Source of the DNA: Pedobacter ginsengisoli
GTDB taxonomy: Bacteria; Bacteroidota; Bacteroidia; Sphingobacteriales; Sphingobacteriaceae
Assembly (NCBI RefSeq): GCF_030244015.1
Contig: NZ_JASSYX010000001.1
Span: 992,001 to 1,056,000 of the forward strand
Direction: 5' to 3'
Length of the DNA: 64,000 bases
Every line of letters begins with the position of its first letter. The stretch's first letter is position 1. Both the position numbers and the translations under genes were made by a program. A model generated the notes under the pieces. That model did no database searches and was not told where the DNA came from. It was given only the letters and a program-made list of their open reading frames with translations. Below, one piece after another: positions 34,427 through 43,909 of the stretch.

Positions 34427-37006
34427 TTAATAAGTAAAGCGTAGTGTAGCTCCAAAAGTTCTTGGATCACCAAGTACGCCTGCATACAGACCTGAGTTTC
34501 CTGCTGCGGCTTGCAGCTGTTCGAAATAATTAGTTTTTCCAATATTCCTGCTCCATCCATATATAGAGATTTTATCTGATTTGAATCCGATTCTGCCGTT
34601 AAACAAGGTATAGCCTTCCACATTCAGCACTTTTGATGGTGTCGGATTTGAAGAGTATTCTGAGCGGTAGCTAAAATCACTCGCTACAAACCATCTGCCA
34701 TCTCTGGTGCCCACTTTACCTGGAATACTAAATTCAGCACCACCGGAAGTGTTCCATTTCGAGATGCCCGGCAATCTGCCTCCTGAAGCATCTTTAAATG
34801 CCACCTGTGTAGCCACATTATTTACAAGTTCAGTATGACCAGTCTCTTCCAATGGAAGCGGTGCATTGGTGAATTTGTCATATTCGCCATCAAGATAAGC
34901 TACTGCAGCATTCAAACTCAGGAATCTTCCCAATTGGTAGGTTCCATCGATTTCCAGTCCTTTTACGATCACCTTTTCAGCATTGGCAAGATAGCCCCTG
35001 TTTACACCTAATTGGGGTGACTGTACATTCGTCTGGTAATCTTTAATGTCAGTTTGAAAGGCGGTGATGTTTAAAATGGCACCTTTCACAGGTTTGGTTT
35101 TTGCACCTATCTCATAGTGCTGAACGTATTCCGGTTTCACCACAGCAAGCGAAAGATCAGCTTCTCCCGTTGCAGTAGTCGGCAAACCACCTACATTCAC
35201 ACCAACTGGTTTGTAGGCAGTAGAGAAAGTACCATACACGTTTAATTTGATAGTAGGGCGATAGGATAGGGTGAGGTTACCTGATAGATTCTTGTTGTCT
35301 GTACTGGTGTTGAATTTTTGATTGGCATAAACAGCAGCTTTGAGTGCTAATAAGGCAGCGTCAGAAGTTTGAAGGCCTCCATAGGTTGTCCTGTCATAAT
35401 CCACATCTTTTTTATCATAAGTAAACCTCAAACCGGGTAATACATGCAGGTGCTCAATAAATTCCCAATCGGCCTGTGCAAAAATCGCAGCACTTAATGA
35501 TTTGATCGTCGAATTGGTTTTGATACCGTAACCATCTAATAAACCAGGAGTTGAATATCCTGCCTGAGCACCTGTGGCAGAAGTCTGCACAAATCTCCAT
35601 TGATCTTTACCTACTTCTTCGGTTTGGGAAAGACCTTTTAGATTTTGTGCAAGGACAAATACACCAATTACCCCGCTTAATTTCTCTGTGAGGTTACCGG
35701 CATACCTCACCTCTTGCGAATATTGATCATGGCGGGAGTTCCCCTGAGATTTGGTCAGAGCAGAGAATTCTGAGAAATCCCTGTCATTTGTTGGGTCCCA
35801 ATTCCAGAATCTCCATGCTGTAGTAGAGGTCAATGTTCCATTACCAATTTTGTAATCTATGTTTGCAGATACTCCACCGATAGATTGGTTTTGTTTCCAG
35901 GGTGTGTTGGTATAGATCTTTCTTGAAAAAGGATCTACTTTAGGCTGCTGGTAGCCCAGGTCAGTAATGATTTTAGCGTATTGACGATAAGCGCTTCTCT
36001 CTGTTGGAGTGATACCTGCAACTACAAGCGGATAACCGGCCGGATGCTGGAAACTCACGTCACCACTTAATAATACCTGCAACTTCTCCGTAGGGGTGTA
36101 ATATAACTGACCTTTTAAACCGAGGTTATTTTGACCGCTGTATTTGCGTTCTTCTATTACGTTAGTGATCGTACCGTCTCTCTGCGTGCCCGATAGGGAC
36201 AACTTTGCAGCGAGATTTTTTGCTATAGCTCCGGAAACTGAGGCTTTCGCCTGTATAAAATTATAATTGCCGACACTAAATTCCGCTTTTGCCGTTGGCA
36301 CCAGGGTCGGCTTTGTTGTGGTGATGTTAAATGCACCGGCTGTGGTGTTTTTACCAAACAATGTTCCCTGAGGGCCGCGCAAAACTTCTATCCGCTCGAT
36401 ATCAAGGAAATCTGTAGAAGTAGCAGCAGGACGGGCCTGGTAAACTCCATCTACATAAAAGCCAACCCCTGGATCGATACCGTCGTTGGTCAAACCAAAT
36501 GTTGACCCAAGACCCCTGATGTTGAGCGTGGTGTTACGTGCATTTGATGCATACAGCTGCACCGAAGGAACCAGCTCTTTTAAGCGGTTGACATTAAAAG
36601 CACCGGCATTCTCTGCGGCCTGACCACCGATTACGGTGATCGCAATTGGTACATCCTGTAAAACCTCTGAACGTCTTCTTGAGGTAACAACGATCTCATC
36701 AAGATCCGCGTTTTCAACCAGGGTAAATTCCAAAGGAGTATCCTGAAATTTTAAAACCTGGAAATCCTGTGGTTTATAGCCAACAGAACTGACCTGAAGA
36801 TAAAACGGCGGTTCTTGTTTTGTGCTGATGCTAAACGCACCATTGTCATCTGCACTTACAGAGATTTTTGTGCCTCTGATCAATACGGTTGCATTGGGTA
36901 CAGGAACGCCATTGGCTCCTTTAATGATACCTGTTACCGTGTTCTGGGCAAAAGCAAGGCTTGCCGAGAGCAAAAGTGAAAAGAGGATAAGTAATTTTTT
37001 TTTCAT
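34427..37006 (-). CDS. TonB-dependent receptor without a SusD partner
   Basis: The start ATG at 37006 gives MKKKLLILFSLLLSASLAFAQ, a perfect signal peptide, and 859 residues; the frame stays open upstream to 37153, but that extension would hide the signal. A CarboxypepD-like domain (about 22-105) is followed by the plug, with the TonB-linked segment IVVTSRRRSEVLQDVPIAITVI, then GVGFYVDGVYQARPAATSTDFLDIERIEVLRG, and a barrel ending FGATLRFTY. The barrel is of the iron-complex/sphingomonad type rather than SusC. It may import a sugar or aromatic derivative released by the locus, or a chelate. It is transcribed after the GH127-GH51 gene on the same strand but is separated from it by a terminator. 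Confidence 0.88.
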   Translation of the reverse strand: MKKKLLILFSLLLSASLAFAQNTVTGIIKGANGVPVPNATVLIRGTKISVSADDNGAFSISTKQEPPFYLQVSSVGYKPQDFQVLKFQDTPLEFTLVENADLDEIVVTSRRRSEVLQDVPIAITVIGGQAAENAGAFNVNRLKELVPSVQLYASNARNTTLNIRGLGSTFGLTNDGIDPGVGFYVDGVYQARPAATSTDFLDIERIEVLRGPQGTLFGKNTTAGAFNITTTKPTLVPTAKAEFSVGNYNFIQAKASVSGAIAKNLAAKLSLSGTQRDGTITNVIEERKYSGQNNLGLKGQLYYTPTEKLQVLLSGDVSFQHPAGYPLVVAGITPTERSAYRQYAKIITDLGYQQPKVDPFSRKIYTNTPWKQNQSIGGVSANIDYKIGNGTLTSTTAWRFWNWDPTNDRDFSEFSALTKSQGNSRHDQYSQEVRYAGNLTEKLSGVIGVFVLAQNLKGLSQTEEVGKDQWRFVQTSATGAQAGYSTPGLLDGYGIKTNSTIKSLSAAIFAQADWEFIEHLHVLPGLRFTYDKKDVDYDRTTYGGLQTSDAALLALKAAVYANQKFNTSTDNKNLSGNLTLSYRPTIKLNVYGTFSTAYKPVGVNVGGLPTTATGEADLSLAVVKPEYVQHYEIGAKTKPVKGAILNITAFQTDIKDYQTNVQSPQLGVNRGYLANAEKVIVKGLEIDGTYQLGRFLSLNAAVAYLDGEYDKFTNAPLPLEETGHTELVNNVATQVAFKDASGGRLPGISKWNTSGGAEFSIPGKVGTRDGRWFVASDFSYRSEYSSNPTPSKVLNVEGYTLFNGRIGFKSDKISIYGWSRNIGKTNYFEQLQAAAGNSGLYAGVLGDPRTFGATLRFTY

Positions 37007-37450
37007 GATTTTATTTGACATTATTTGATTATTGGTTATGCGCAATTGTCTTGTCTTATGCGCGTTGATTTTTATTGTTGGGGAATGCTCAGCGAAAAAA
37101 TCGCATAGACTACCCATATGGACATTTTTCAATATCCTTTTATAGTTTTTCAAGTCTTCAGGGATTTATAGCTGTTGACCTCGAAGGATCACTACCCAGC
37201 TTGCATCAACAACAACAACAATAGTCCGGAAGGAAGATCATTTCTTCGTCAGATGCGGTTGTTTTAATTTTAATAAGATATGAATCTGGTCTCATTTTAT
37301 TCAGATTGTCAACAATTGTTTGTGATGCAAATATACTATTATTTTCAATAATTAAAATTAAATCTATAGAAATAGTAGTCTATTGGTTTTTTACCTAAAA
37401 ACCCTGCAATTTTAGTTGCAGGGCGTTAAACGTTCCAGTGAAAAATCCAA
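37007..37450 (-). promoter_or_regulatory. Leader and promoter region of the TonB receptor gene
   Basis: This 444-base gap has a perfect -7 box on the minus strand (CAAATATA at 37328-37335, read TATATTTG), giving a leader of about 310 bases if used. A CAA5 repeat lies at 37207-37221. The part beyond 37400 holds the terminator of the GH127-GH51 gene. No coding sequence with support is seen. Confidence 0.45.
37402..37423 (-). terminator. Rho-independent terminator of the GH127-GH51 gene
   Basis: CCCTGCAA and TTGCAGGG form a perfect 8-bp stem with a 6-base loop; on the minus strand it is followed by TTTTTAGG. It lies 27 bases after the stop. Confidence 0.82.
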
Positions 37451-40400
37451 TTATCTGATGAACTTAATTATCGTGTACGAATGCGGGGGAAAGTTGTAAT
37501 CGGGAACATCGCCGTTCAGTATAATTTTTGATGTGATACTCTTATGTTTCTCAGGTTCTTCCGGAGTGTTCCTGGAGTCCAGTGTGCCGGAAATCGCAAG
37601 AACCTCGGTTTCTGCTTTTCTTCCTTCAAATCCGGTAAGCTCAATACTAGTATGCAAGGCATCGCTTCCGGTGTTCACGACATGCAGCATCAGAATTTTA
37701 CCATCTTCACTGCGCGTCGCTGTTACATCAAGTGGCCCGTCAACGTCAGTTTGCACCCGCAAGGGTAAATGCTGCTCAGCCTGCATTTTTTGCGAATAAA
37801 AAGGGGGCATACCCCATACCTGGTCTGCGGTAAAAAAGACCTGGCCCTGGTCCCAGTCATTGTCGTTTTGCCGGTAAGGCTGCAATGCATTGGCCGGGCT
37901 TGAAGTGAGCACCGATTCGCTGTGTCTTCTAATGGCGTTGAGGTTAGTGGCGTGTCCAAGTGCCCGTTGTATGTCGTGCCTGCTGCCATTTTCTTCAAAA
38001 ACGGCGATCTTCATTCTGGTTTGCGGGTCCCATTGCTTTAGTTGCCCAAGCATTTCGGCTAGCTGTTTGTCGGTATACAGTCCAGACTTCGGATCATCAC
38101 CACCTACATGCAAATCCCAGTAATCAGCTTTACCATTTAGTTCCCGGAAAACATATTCCATATTTGGCGACCCCGGACGCCACCAGGCGGCATTCACAAA
38201 TTTCAAAGTGCTGTCTTTTTGCTTCATCGCGCTATACAATACATTGAAACGCTGTACGTACTCCTCATAAGCTTTTTTGCTATCACCGTTAAAGATGACT
38301 TCTTCGTTGCCAATCTCAATGTATTTCACGCCATAAGGCTTAGGGTGCCCGTTTGCGGCACGTTTTGCGCCCCAAGGGGTAGACACATCCCCGTTGAGAT
38401 ATTCCACCATATCGGCCATGTCTTCGGGCGTTTCGTAAATATTGACGGCAAAGCAAGGGATTATGCCTGTTACTTCACAATATTTCAGGAACTCTTCAAT
38501 ACCGAAACCATTGGTAGTGTAATGGTTCCAGTGTCCACGGTAAGGGGGGCGCTTGTCGGGATCCCCAATCATGTTTTTAAATTTGTATTCTGGAGAATTG
38601 ACCATTGTGCCGGCATAGCGGAGAAACGTCAGGCCCTGAGCCACCAGCATATTGCCAATGTCTGCCCTTATTGGCAAGCCCTTAAACTGTTCTTTGCCAG
38701 TGCCCGTTAACACCACCTGGTCAATCCAGAGTTTGCCTCTCGAACTGACATAAATGGCTAGCCTTGCATGAAGATCGGTGGTATTTGCAGTAAGTGTGAA
38801 GGGGAATTTTTTCCAGGATGTACCAATGCCGGTGAGTTGCTTTACTGCATAGGTCCTGCGGCCGTCTGCGCTTTCTAATGCTACGCTTACAGGACCTGAA
38901 AATTGTTGTGACTTTAAGTAGACTCTGCCACTTAGAGGCTGATTCCTGCGCACTGCAATGCCCCAGCGGTTCAAGCCCCGGTTAGCAATGCCGGCTTTTC
39001 CCATATTGTTTAATGTTATGGTTTGTGAGTTTTTACCATTATAGGCTGTTTTGTTGTCCAGCTCAAAGCTCGCCTTTGCCGAAACAGTACGGATGATATC
39101 CCAGTTGTAGCTCAACTGCTCATTGGCACCGTTGACAAGCGGGGCCAGTTCGGTTTCTCCGTTTTCCTCTATGGTAACATTTCTGAATGCCACTGCTGAC
39201 CGCCAGGTGCGTAAGCCTATCTTTCCTTTAAGCAGGGGGCTGTGGTCGTCTGTAAAGGAAAGCACTGGCTGACCGTTCAGATATACGTCGATTTTTGATC
39301 CGTTGAGCGACACGCTTACTTTATTCCATGCCTGGGGATCAAAACTTACCGCTGCTTCTTTTAGCTGTTCGAAATTCTGACGGTGCTTACCTGCCATTAT
39401 GCTCTTGCCATTCCTGTTCAAGCTGATCTCATAGCCATCAAAAGCATCGTTACCCACACCTGCATTGGCCACCCGCACCAAAAGGGCAGCACTTTCACCC
39501 TTTCCCGTAAATTTCATCTCTACAGCAACTGTACAATTGGCCATATCCCTGGATTCATAAACCAGCTTGGCACTGTGATCTGGCTCCACACCGATCGGGT
39601 GTATACCATTCATCCTGACATCACTGGTTGTATTTCTGCCGGGGATGATGGCAACTGCACCGTCATTTGCAGTCCAATAACCAGTATATCTCCGCCATTG
39701 GTTATAATTTACACCTGTTGAAGGTTCTTCAAAGCTTTCGCCAAATATACGCTGGTCGTAAAAGCCACCGTAAATTTCGTGATTCACATCTTCAATGTTA
39801 GAACCGTAAATGAGCGGACTGATCTTGTTTTCAACCTTTCTGCCATTTACCTTAATACGGGAAGTCTGAGGGACAGGCAGCCAGACTTTATAACCTTTTG
39901 CCTCCCGGTTTCCGACGGCGTAGTATGGGATTGCAGTAAATGTTTTACCGGAAATGGTTTTGCCGGTGACCACATTCACACCTTTTAACAGATCGTTCCG
40001 GTATTGCAATTGCAATGCCGCCGTAGTATCAATCTGCAGCTGCGCAAAGTCATTGTTATCTGCAGCTTCAAGACTATAAACGATAGGTCCGGAAGCTATG
40101 GTAACACTATTTCTCAAATCTTTTACTTGAGCATTGGCAGTAACGAAACGTGGTTTCATTGGTAGCTGCAGTTCTACATGGTCACCTTTTTTCCATTTAC
40201 GGTTGATTACAGCATAACCGTTATACACTACTGCTTGCGCAGGAGTGCCGTTTACAAAAAGACTATAGGATGAGCGCAGATCGGAACGGTAAAGGTCATA
40301 CGGATTTTCTTTTCCCTTTGCCCATCCGGGAATACGCAAACTTAAACTAAAAGTGGATTGTTTCTCAGGATCTACGCTTACTATAATTTTTCCCTCCCAT

Positions 40401-41932
40401 GGATAATTGGTTTTCTGAGAAATGGCTACAGATGTTTTATTGGCCAGCTGGATATTAGCGGTGCTGCCGATGAACATATTCACAAATAAATGGTCTCCAG
40501 AGGATGCATAGATGTAGTTGGGCAGTTCAGATACCATTTTCAGGAACATCGGTGGGCAGCATGGGCAGGAATGCCATGCCCATCTCGAGTGGTCGTGTGC
40601 GTTGAGTGGGTTTTGGTAAGTATATTTATCGCCAGATAATGAAATGCCAGTCAGTACGTTATTGTACAGCACCCGCTCAAACTCATCCACATACTTGCCA
40701 TCTCCGGTAAGTTCATTCATACGCTGGCTAAAGAAACCCGCACCTACAGCCGCACAAGTTTCCAGATAGGCATCAGTAGGGAGGTAATAATCCGGCCCGA
40801 ATTTCTCATCAATGGCACCAACACCACCAGTTACAAACATGCGGCGGCCTACCATATTGTCCCACAGCCGATCTGCTGTTTGTATGTACTGAGGATCATG
40901 GTTTTCCAAGGCAACAGCTGCAATGCCTGTTGCCAAAAGCGTGGCACGCACTGCATGGCCTTCAATTGTCTTCTGTTTGAAAACCGATATAGAATCCTGT
41001 GCGTAATCGCCCCAGGATGGCCTGGTAGCGCTGGTTACAGTCCCTTCTTTATATTTTTGGTCCTTGATCCATTTTTCTGATTTGTCATTGCCCCAGGTTT
41101 GCCAAAGCGGATAGTTAATGTGATTGCCGCGGTTTTCAATCCAGAACCTTACGAGCTGATAGTAGTCCTGCTCATGTACCGGAAAATTCATTTTCTTTTT
41201 GAGCTCAGGGTTGTCCCTGTACAACCTGTACAACTTCATGACTGCCTCTTCAGGGCCGGAATGAGCTGGCACAATATTCCTTTTGGGGACTGGTCCCATT
41301 AGACTGCTCATGTGATTTGCGAACCGGGTGGCTACATTCAGCAGCTTGGTTTTGCCAGTAGCTTTGTAATAATGAACACCTGCCTCTATGAGCATACCGG
41401 CATTGTAAACATCATGCTGGTACCGCAAAAGACCACCGTTGTCTCCCCAGCGATGAGTGGGTTCCATGAGGTCGGTATAAGTGTTAAGATATCCCTCAGG
41501 ATCTGCTTGCTGGGCGGCATAAATGCGGTCTATATATCCATCCAGGCGCACTTGTAATACTGGATCAGGACGCTGACCTACCAGGTCACCAATACCGCGG
41601 ATGCTCTCATAGATCAGGCCATCAAACCAGGGCAGGCCCGCATGACCGCCGGTTCCTTTCTTTCCCTCGGTAATCTTGTCGAAATTCTCAAAAACATTGT
41701 TGTTTTTCTGTTCTTTTGAAGGCAGGTGCTGCCCTTCAAATTTATTCAGTACATCATTTGCGGTTGTAGTGCTCCAGAGCTTAAATCTTGGGCTCCAGAA
41801 GGCATCATCTATTCGTGCTCTAACGCTTTGAGTAAGCTGAACTCCCGGGTTGCTCTGGGAGGTTTGGGCTATGCAGTTGGTGAATACGGCTGTAGTAATG
41901 CTAACAGACATCAGGAAATGGTACTTCTTCAT
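37451..41932 (-). CDS. Bifunctional GH127 beta-L-arabinofuranosidase / GH51 alpha-L-arabinofuranosidase fusion
   Basis: From ATG 41932 the product has 1493 residues (the TTG at 41953 lies in the promoter). Residues about 25-690 are GH127: the zinc/catalytic residues are visible as LETCAAVG (near 390) and WHSCPCCPPM (near 455), matching the Glu and three Cys of HypBA1-type enzymes. At about 700 the chain continues straight into a full GH51 enzyme (ISPLIYGSNIEDVNHEIYGG), with an inserted laminin-G/DUF1080-like module (about 740-900), the acid/base Glu in IEIGNEE (near 1209) and a nucleophile Glu in FEENGS (near 1312). Both halves look intact. It should remove beta- and alpha-linked L-arabinofuranose. 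The signal ends near NCIAQ. It is divergent from an AraR-like regulator. Confidence 0.88.
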   Translation of the reverse strand: MKKYHFLMSVSITTAVFTNCIAQTSQSNPGVQLTQSVRARIDDAFWSPRFKLWSTTTANDVLNKFEGQHLPSKEQKNNNVFENFDKITEGKKGTGGHAGLPWFDGLIYESIRGIGDLVGQRPDPVLQVRLDGYIDRIYAAQQADPEGYLNTYTDLMEPTHRWGDNGGLLRYQHDVYNAGMLIEAGVHYYKATGKTKLLNVATRFANHMSSLMGPVPKRNIVPAHSGPEEAVMKLYRLYRDNPELKKKMNFPVHEQDYYQLVRFWIENRGNHINYPLWQTWGNDKSEKWIKDQKYKEGTVTSATRPSWGDYAQDSISVFKQKTIEGHAVRATLLATGIAAVALENHDPQYIQTADRLWDNMVGRRMFVTGGVGAIDEKFGPDYYLPTDAYLETCAAVGAGFFSQRMNELTGDGKYVDEFERVLYNNVLTGISLSGDKYTYQNPLNAHDHSRWAWHSCPCCPPMFLKMVSELPNYIYASSGDHLFVNMFIGSTANIQLANKTSVAISQKTNYPWEGKIIVSVDPEKQSTFSLSLRIPGWAKGKENPYDLYRSDLRSSYSLFVNGTPAQAVVYNGYAVINRKWKKGDHVELQLPMKPRFVTANAQVKDLRNSVTIASGPIVYSLEAADNNDFAQLQIDTTAALQLQYRNDLLKGVNVVTGKTISGKTFTAIPYYAVGNREAKGYKVWLPVPQTSRIKVNGRKVENKISPLIYGSNIEDVNHEIYGGFYDQRIFGESFEEPSTGVNYNQWRRYTGYWTANDGAVAIIPGRNTTSDVRMNGIHPIGVEPDHSAKLVYESRDMANCTVAVEMKFTGKGESAALLVRVANAGVGNDAFDGYEISLNRNGKSIMAGKHRQNFEQLKEAAVSFDPQAWNKVSVSLNGSKIDVYLNGQPVLSFTDDHSPLLKGKIGLRTWRSAVAFRNVTIEENGETELAPLVNGANEQLSYNWDIIRTVSAKASFELDNKTAYNGKNSQTITLNNMGKAGIANRGLNRWGIAVRRNQPLSGRVYLKSQQFSGPVSVALESADGRRTYAVKQLTGIGTSWKKFPFTLTANTTDLHARLAIYVSSRGKLWIDQVVLTGTGKEQFKGLPIRADIGNMLVAQGLTFLRYAGTMVNSPEYKFKNMIGDPDKRPPYRGHWNHYTTNGFGIEEFLKYCEVTGIIPCFAVNIYETPEDMADMVEYLNGDVSTPWGAKRAANGHPKPYGVKYIEIGNEEVIFNGDSKKAYEEYVQRFNVLYSAMKQKDSTLKFVNAAWWRPGSPNMEYVFRELNGKADYWDLHVGGDDPKSGLYTDKQLAEMLGQLKQWDPQTRMKIAVFEENGSRHDIQRALGHATNLNAIRRHSESVLTSSPANALQPYRQNDNDWDQGQVFFTADQVWGMPPFYSQKMQAEQHLPLRVQTDVDGPLDVTATRSEDGKILMLHVVNTGSDALHTSIELTGFEGRKAETEVLAISGTLDSRNTPEEPEKHKSITSKIILNGDVPDYNFPPHSYTIIKFIR

Positions 41933-41950
41933 TTTGTGTGATTTGGTGTT

Positions 41951-42039
41951 CAAATATATAAATATTTCGTAACTGGTACGAACTGGTATGATTTTTTATA
42001 TTTTTCTTACCAAGTTTGATTGCTGAGTGACTATATTTG
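41951..42039. promoter_or_regulatory. Divergent promoters and candidate operator between GH127-GH51 and GntR genes
   Basis: Minus-strand -7 box: CAAATATA (41951-41958, read TATATTTG), 19 bases before the GH127-GH51 start. Plus-strand -7 box: TATATTTG (42032-42039). Between them AACTGGTA occurs twice with an exact 10-base period (41971 and 41981), and TTACCA lies in inverted orientation at 42007. The repeat overlaps the -33 region of the glycosidase promoter, the expected place for repression by the GntR protein. Confidence 0.6.
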
Positions 42040-42057
42040 CCTTGCAATACATCAAGC

Positions 42058-43035
42058 GTGAGAGAAAATAAATCAAAATATAAACTTGTAGTAAGCCACG
42101 TCGTTGACAGAATAAGCACGGAAGAATACAAGAATGGCGACAGAATACCCTCTATCAATGATTTCAGAACGGAGTATGGCCTGTCGCGCGATACCGTATT
42201 TGCAGGATTGCGTGAACTGATGTCCAGGGGGATTATCGCTTCAAATCACGGAGTTGGTTATTTTGTGAAAAGTACCAAAATACAAGCCGGACGTCATATA
42301 TTCTTGCTTTTCAATGAATTCAATGAATTTAAGGAAGATCTTTTTAACTCTTTTATGGACTCGTCCGGAAGCGGTGTAACAGTTGATTTATATTTCCATA
42401 ACTACAACCGAAAGGTCTTTGAAACACTGATCAACGACGCCAACAACAAGTATACGGATTACATCATCATGTCGGGAAAGTTTCAGGGGATTGAACCATT
42501 ACTGGAAACATTATCTGGCAGGGTATTTTTACTGGATCATTTTCATCCAGAACTAAAGGGGAAATATTCATCGGTGGCCCAGAACTTTGAGACAGACACC
42601 TATGAAGCTTTGGAATCGGCTATCGAACTGATCCGTAAATATAAGTGCATTTATATGGTGCAAAAAGAGGAGAAGGAACCGCTGGAGCGTTATGATGGCC
42701 TTAAAGCCTTTTGCAACCGGTATGGATTTGACCATGACTATCTTTCAGTAACCGTGAAAAGGAAAATAGAAAAAGGCGACTTATTTATTGTTGTTAAAGA
42801 CCGGGACCTCGTGGATCTGCTGAAACAGGCAGCTCTTCAGCAACTTACCACGGGTACCGATTTTGGGATCATATCTTATAACGATACACCACTTAAAGAG
42901 CTCCTGGCAGGTGGGATTACAACACTTTCTACTGATTTTAAGCTGATGGGGAAGACGATGGCAGACCTTATCAAAACAAAATCGATTTCTATAGTTGAAA
43001 ATCCCTGGACATTAAATATCAGGCGATCATTATGA
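42058..43035 (+). CDS. GntR-family regulator with LacI-type sugar-binding domain (AraR-like)
   Basis: The start is taken as GTG at 42058, because TTG at 42037 lies inside the -7 box; this gives 325 residues. The winged helix is at about residues 5-75 (ISTEEYKNGDRIPSINDFRTEYGLSRDTVFAGLRELMSRGIIASNHGVGYFV). The C-terminal 240 residues resemble a periplasmic-binding/LacI ligand domain (ending GKTMADLIKTKSI). This architecture is that of AraR, which releases DNA on binding L-arabinose. Being divergent from an arabinofuranosidase fits that role well. Its last six bases overlap the end of the convergent AHSA1 gene. Confidence 0.88.
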   Translation: MRENKSKYKLVVSHVVDRISTEEYKNGDRIPSINDFRTEYGLSRDTVFAGLRELMSRGIIASNHGVGYFVKSTKIQAGRHIFLLFNEFNEFKEDLFNSFMDSSGSGVTVDLYFHNYNRKVFETLINDANNKYTDYIIMSGKFQGIEPLLETLSGRVFLLDHFHPELKGKYSSVAQNFETDTYEALESAIELIRKYKCIYMVQKEEKEPLERYDGLKAFCNRYGFDHDYLSVTVKRKIEKGDLFIVVKDRDLVDLLKQAALQQLTTGTDFGIISYNDTPLKELLAGGITTLSTDFKLMGKTMADLIKTKSISIVENPWTLNIRRSL

Positions 43036-43482
43036 ACCTGCCAAAAGTAGCTGTTGTCCCTTACCTGTAGTAATCAAACTAAATAAGCTTTGCTGAATAA
43101 GCTGGCTCCATGAATTTGAGCAGCTTTCAAAACATTCAATTTCGGGAACCAGACCCAGGTGAGAAAAGCGAAGCCTGGTTTTTTTACCCTCCTCAGAGAT
43201 TTCAAAGCTGATTGTTGTGCCCGTCCATTCGCTATTATCCTCTGTATAGTTAATTTGGCTTTCAATAACAAGCCATACTACTTTTTGATCCGGAATCATA
43301 TCAACTATTCTTTGCTTTGAAAAATGAAATTCTTTATAACGATAAGTGAACTCGTCGTTTAGTTTTTCAGTACTTCCTTTAATTTCTCCTGACCACCAAT
43401 TCTCAGGGTGGTTTACGGCATCAAAAACTTCTTTCGGGGTTTGATCTACCAATATTGTAGTTGTAAAATCATTTATTTTCAT
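43030..43482 (-). CDS. AHSA1/SRPBCC domain protein
   Basis: The 150-residue protein has the AHSA1-like START fold: TTTILVDQTPKEVFDAVNHPENWWSGEIKG at the N-terminus and the closing helix SWSQLIQQSLFSLITTGKGQ. It contains no catalytic motif; such proteins bind hydrophobic ligands. It is the third gene of an AHSA1-ArsR-AHSA1 set on the minus strand, 91 bases after the ArsR gene. Its stop overlaps the end of the convergent GntR gene by six bases. Confidence 0.85.
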   Translation of the reverse strand: MKINDFTTTILVDQTPKEVFDAVNHPENWWSGEIKGSTEKLNDEFTYRYKEFHFSKQRIVDMIPDQKVVWLVIESQINYTEDNSEWTGTTISFEISEEGKKTRLRFSHLGLVPEIECFESCSNSWSQLIQQSLFSLITTGKGQQLLLAGS

Positions 43483-43573
43483 CTTGATCTTTATTTGGAT
43501 ATTTAATGTTTAATTTTCCATTTATCGTCAGCCCGACATTAAATCTGAATTGATTGTCCGGCACCCGGTAAAC

Positions 43574-43909
43574 TCAATTGTGCCGTTTGTTATTTAATAA
43601 GTTTTCTAATTTTTTCAGTTTCGAGGTCCAGAATTCGTCGAAGTAAGAGATCCATGCCTGCAGTTCTTCAAATCCGTCCTTCTGTAGCGTGCAGTATCGT
43701 TCACGGCCGATGTCCTGAATGGAAATGAAACCTGCTGTTTCCAGTATTTTGACATGTTTAGAGACGGCAGGTCGACTCATCTCGAAATTTTCTGCCAGGT
43801 TATTGATGGTCAGGCTGTCAGCAGAGAGCAGCATCAGCATCTTTCGCCTGCTCGGGTCTCCGATCACTTGGAATGCGTCAAGCGTTGGTATTGCCATGAT
43901 CTCGCTCAT
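43574..43909 (-). CDS. ArsR-family transcriptional repressor
   Basis: This 111-residue winged-helix protein reads FQVIGDPSRRKMLMLLSADSLTINNLAENFEMSRPAVSKHVKILETAGFI, the ArsR core with a recognition helix at about residues 43-60. No metal-binding Cys pair is present, as is usual for the ArsR proteins paired with AHSA1 proteins. The start may be this ATG or the one at 43897; either overlaps the end of the upstream AHSA1 gene, so translation is coupled. It probably represses its own operon through two GTAAC-N6-GTTAC sites in the promoter. Confidence 0.9.
   Translation of the reverse strand: MSEIMAIPTLDAFQVIGDPSRRKMLMLLSADSLTINNLAENFEMSRPAVSKHVKILETAGFISIQDIGRERYCTLQKDGFEELQAWISYFDEFWTSKLKKLENLLNNKRHN

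Noticed and set aside
37007..37153. N-terminal extension of the TonB receptor (49 more residues)
   Set aside because: The extension would place a standard signal peptide at residue 50; the frame is simply open in the leader.
37207..37221. CAA repeated five times as a possible phase-variable tract
   Set aside because: It is short, imperfect at its borders and lies in an untranslated leader about 200 bases from the start codon.
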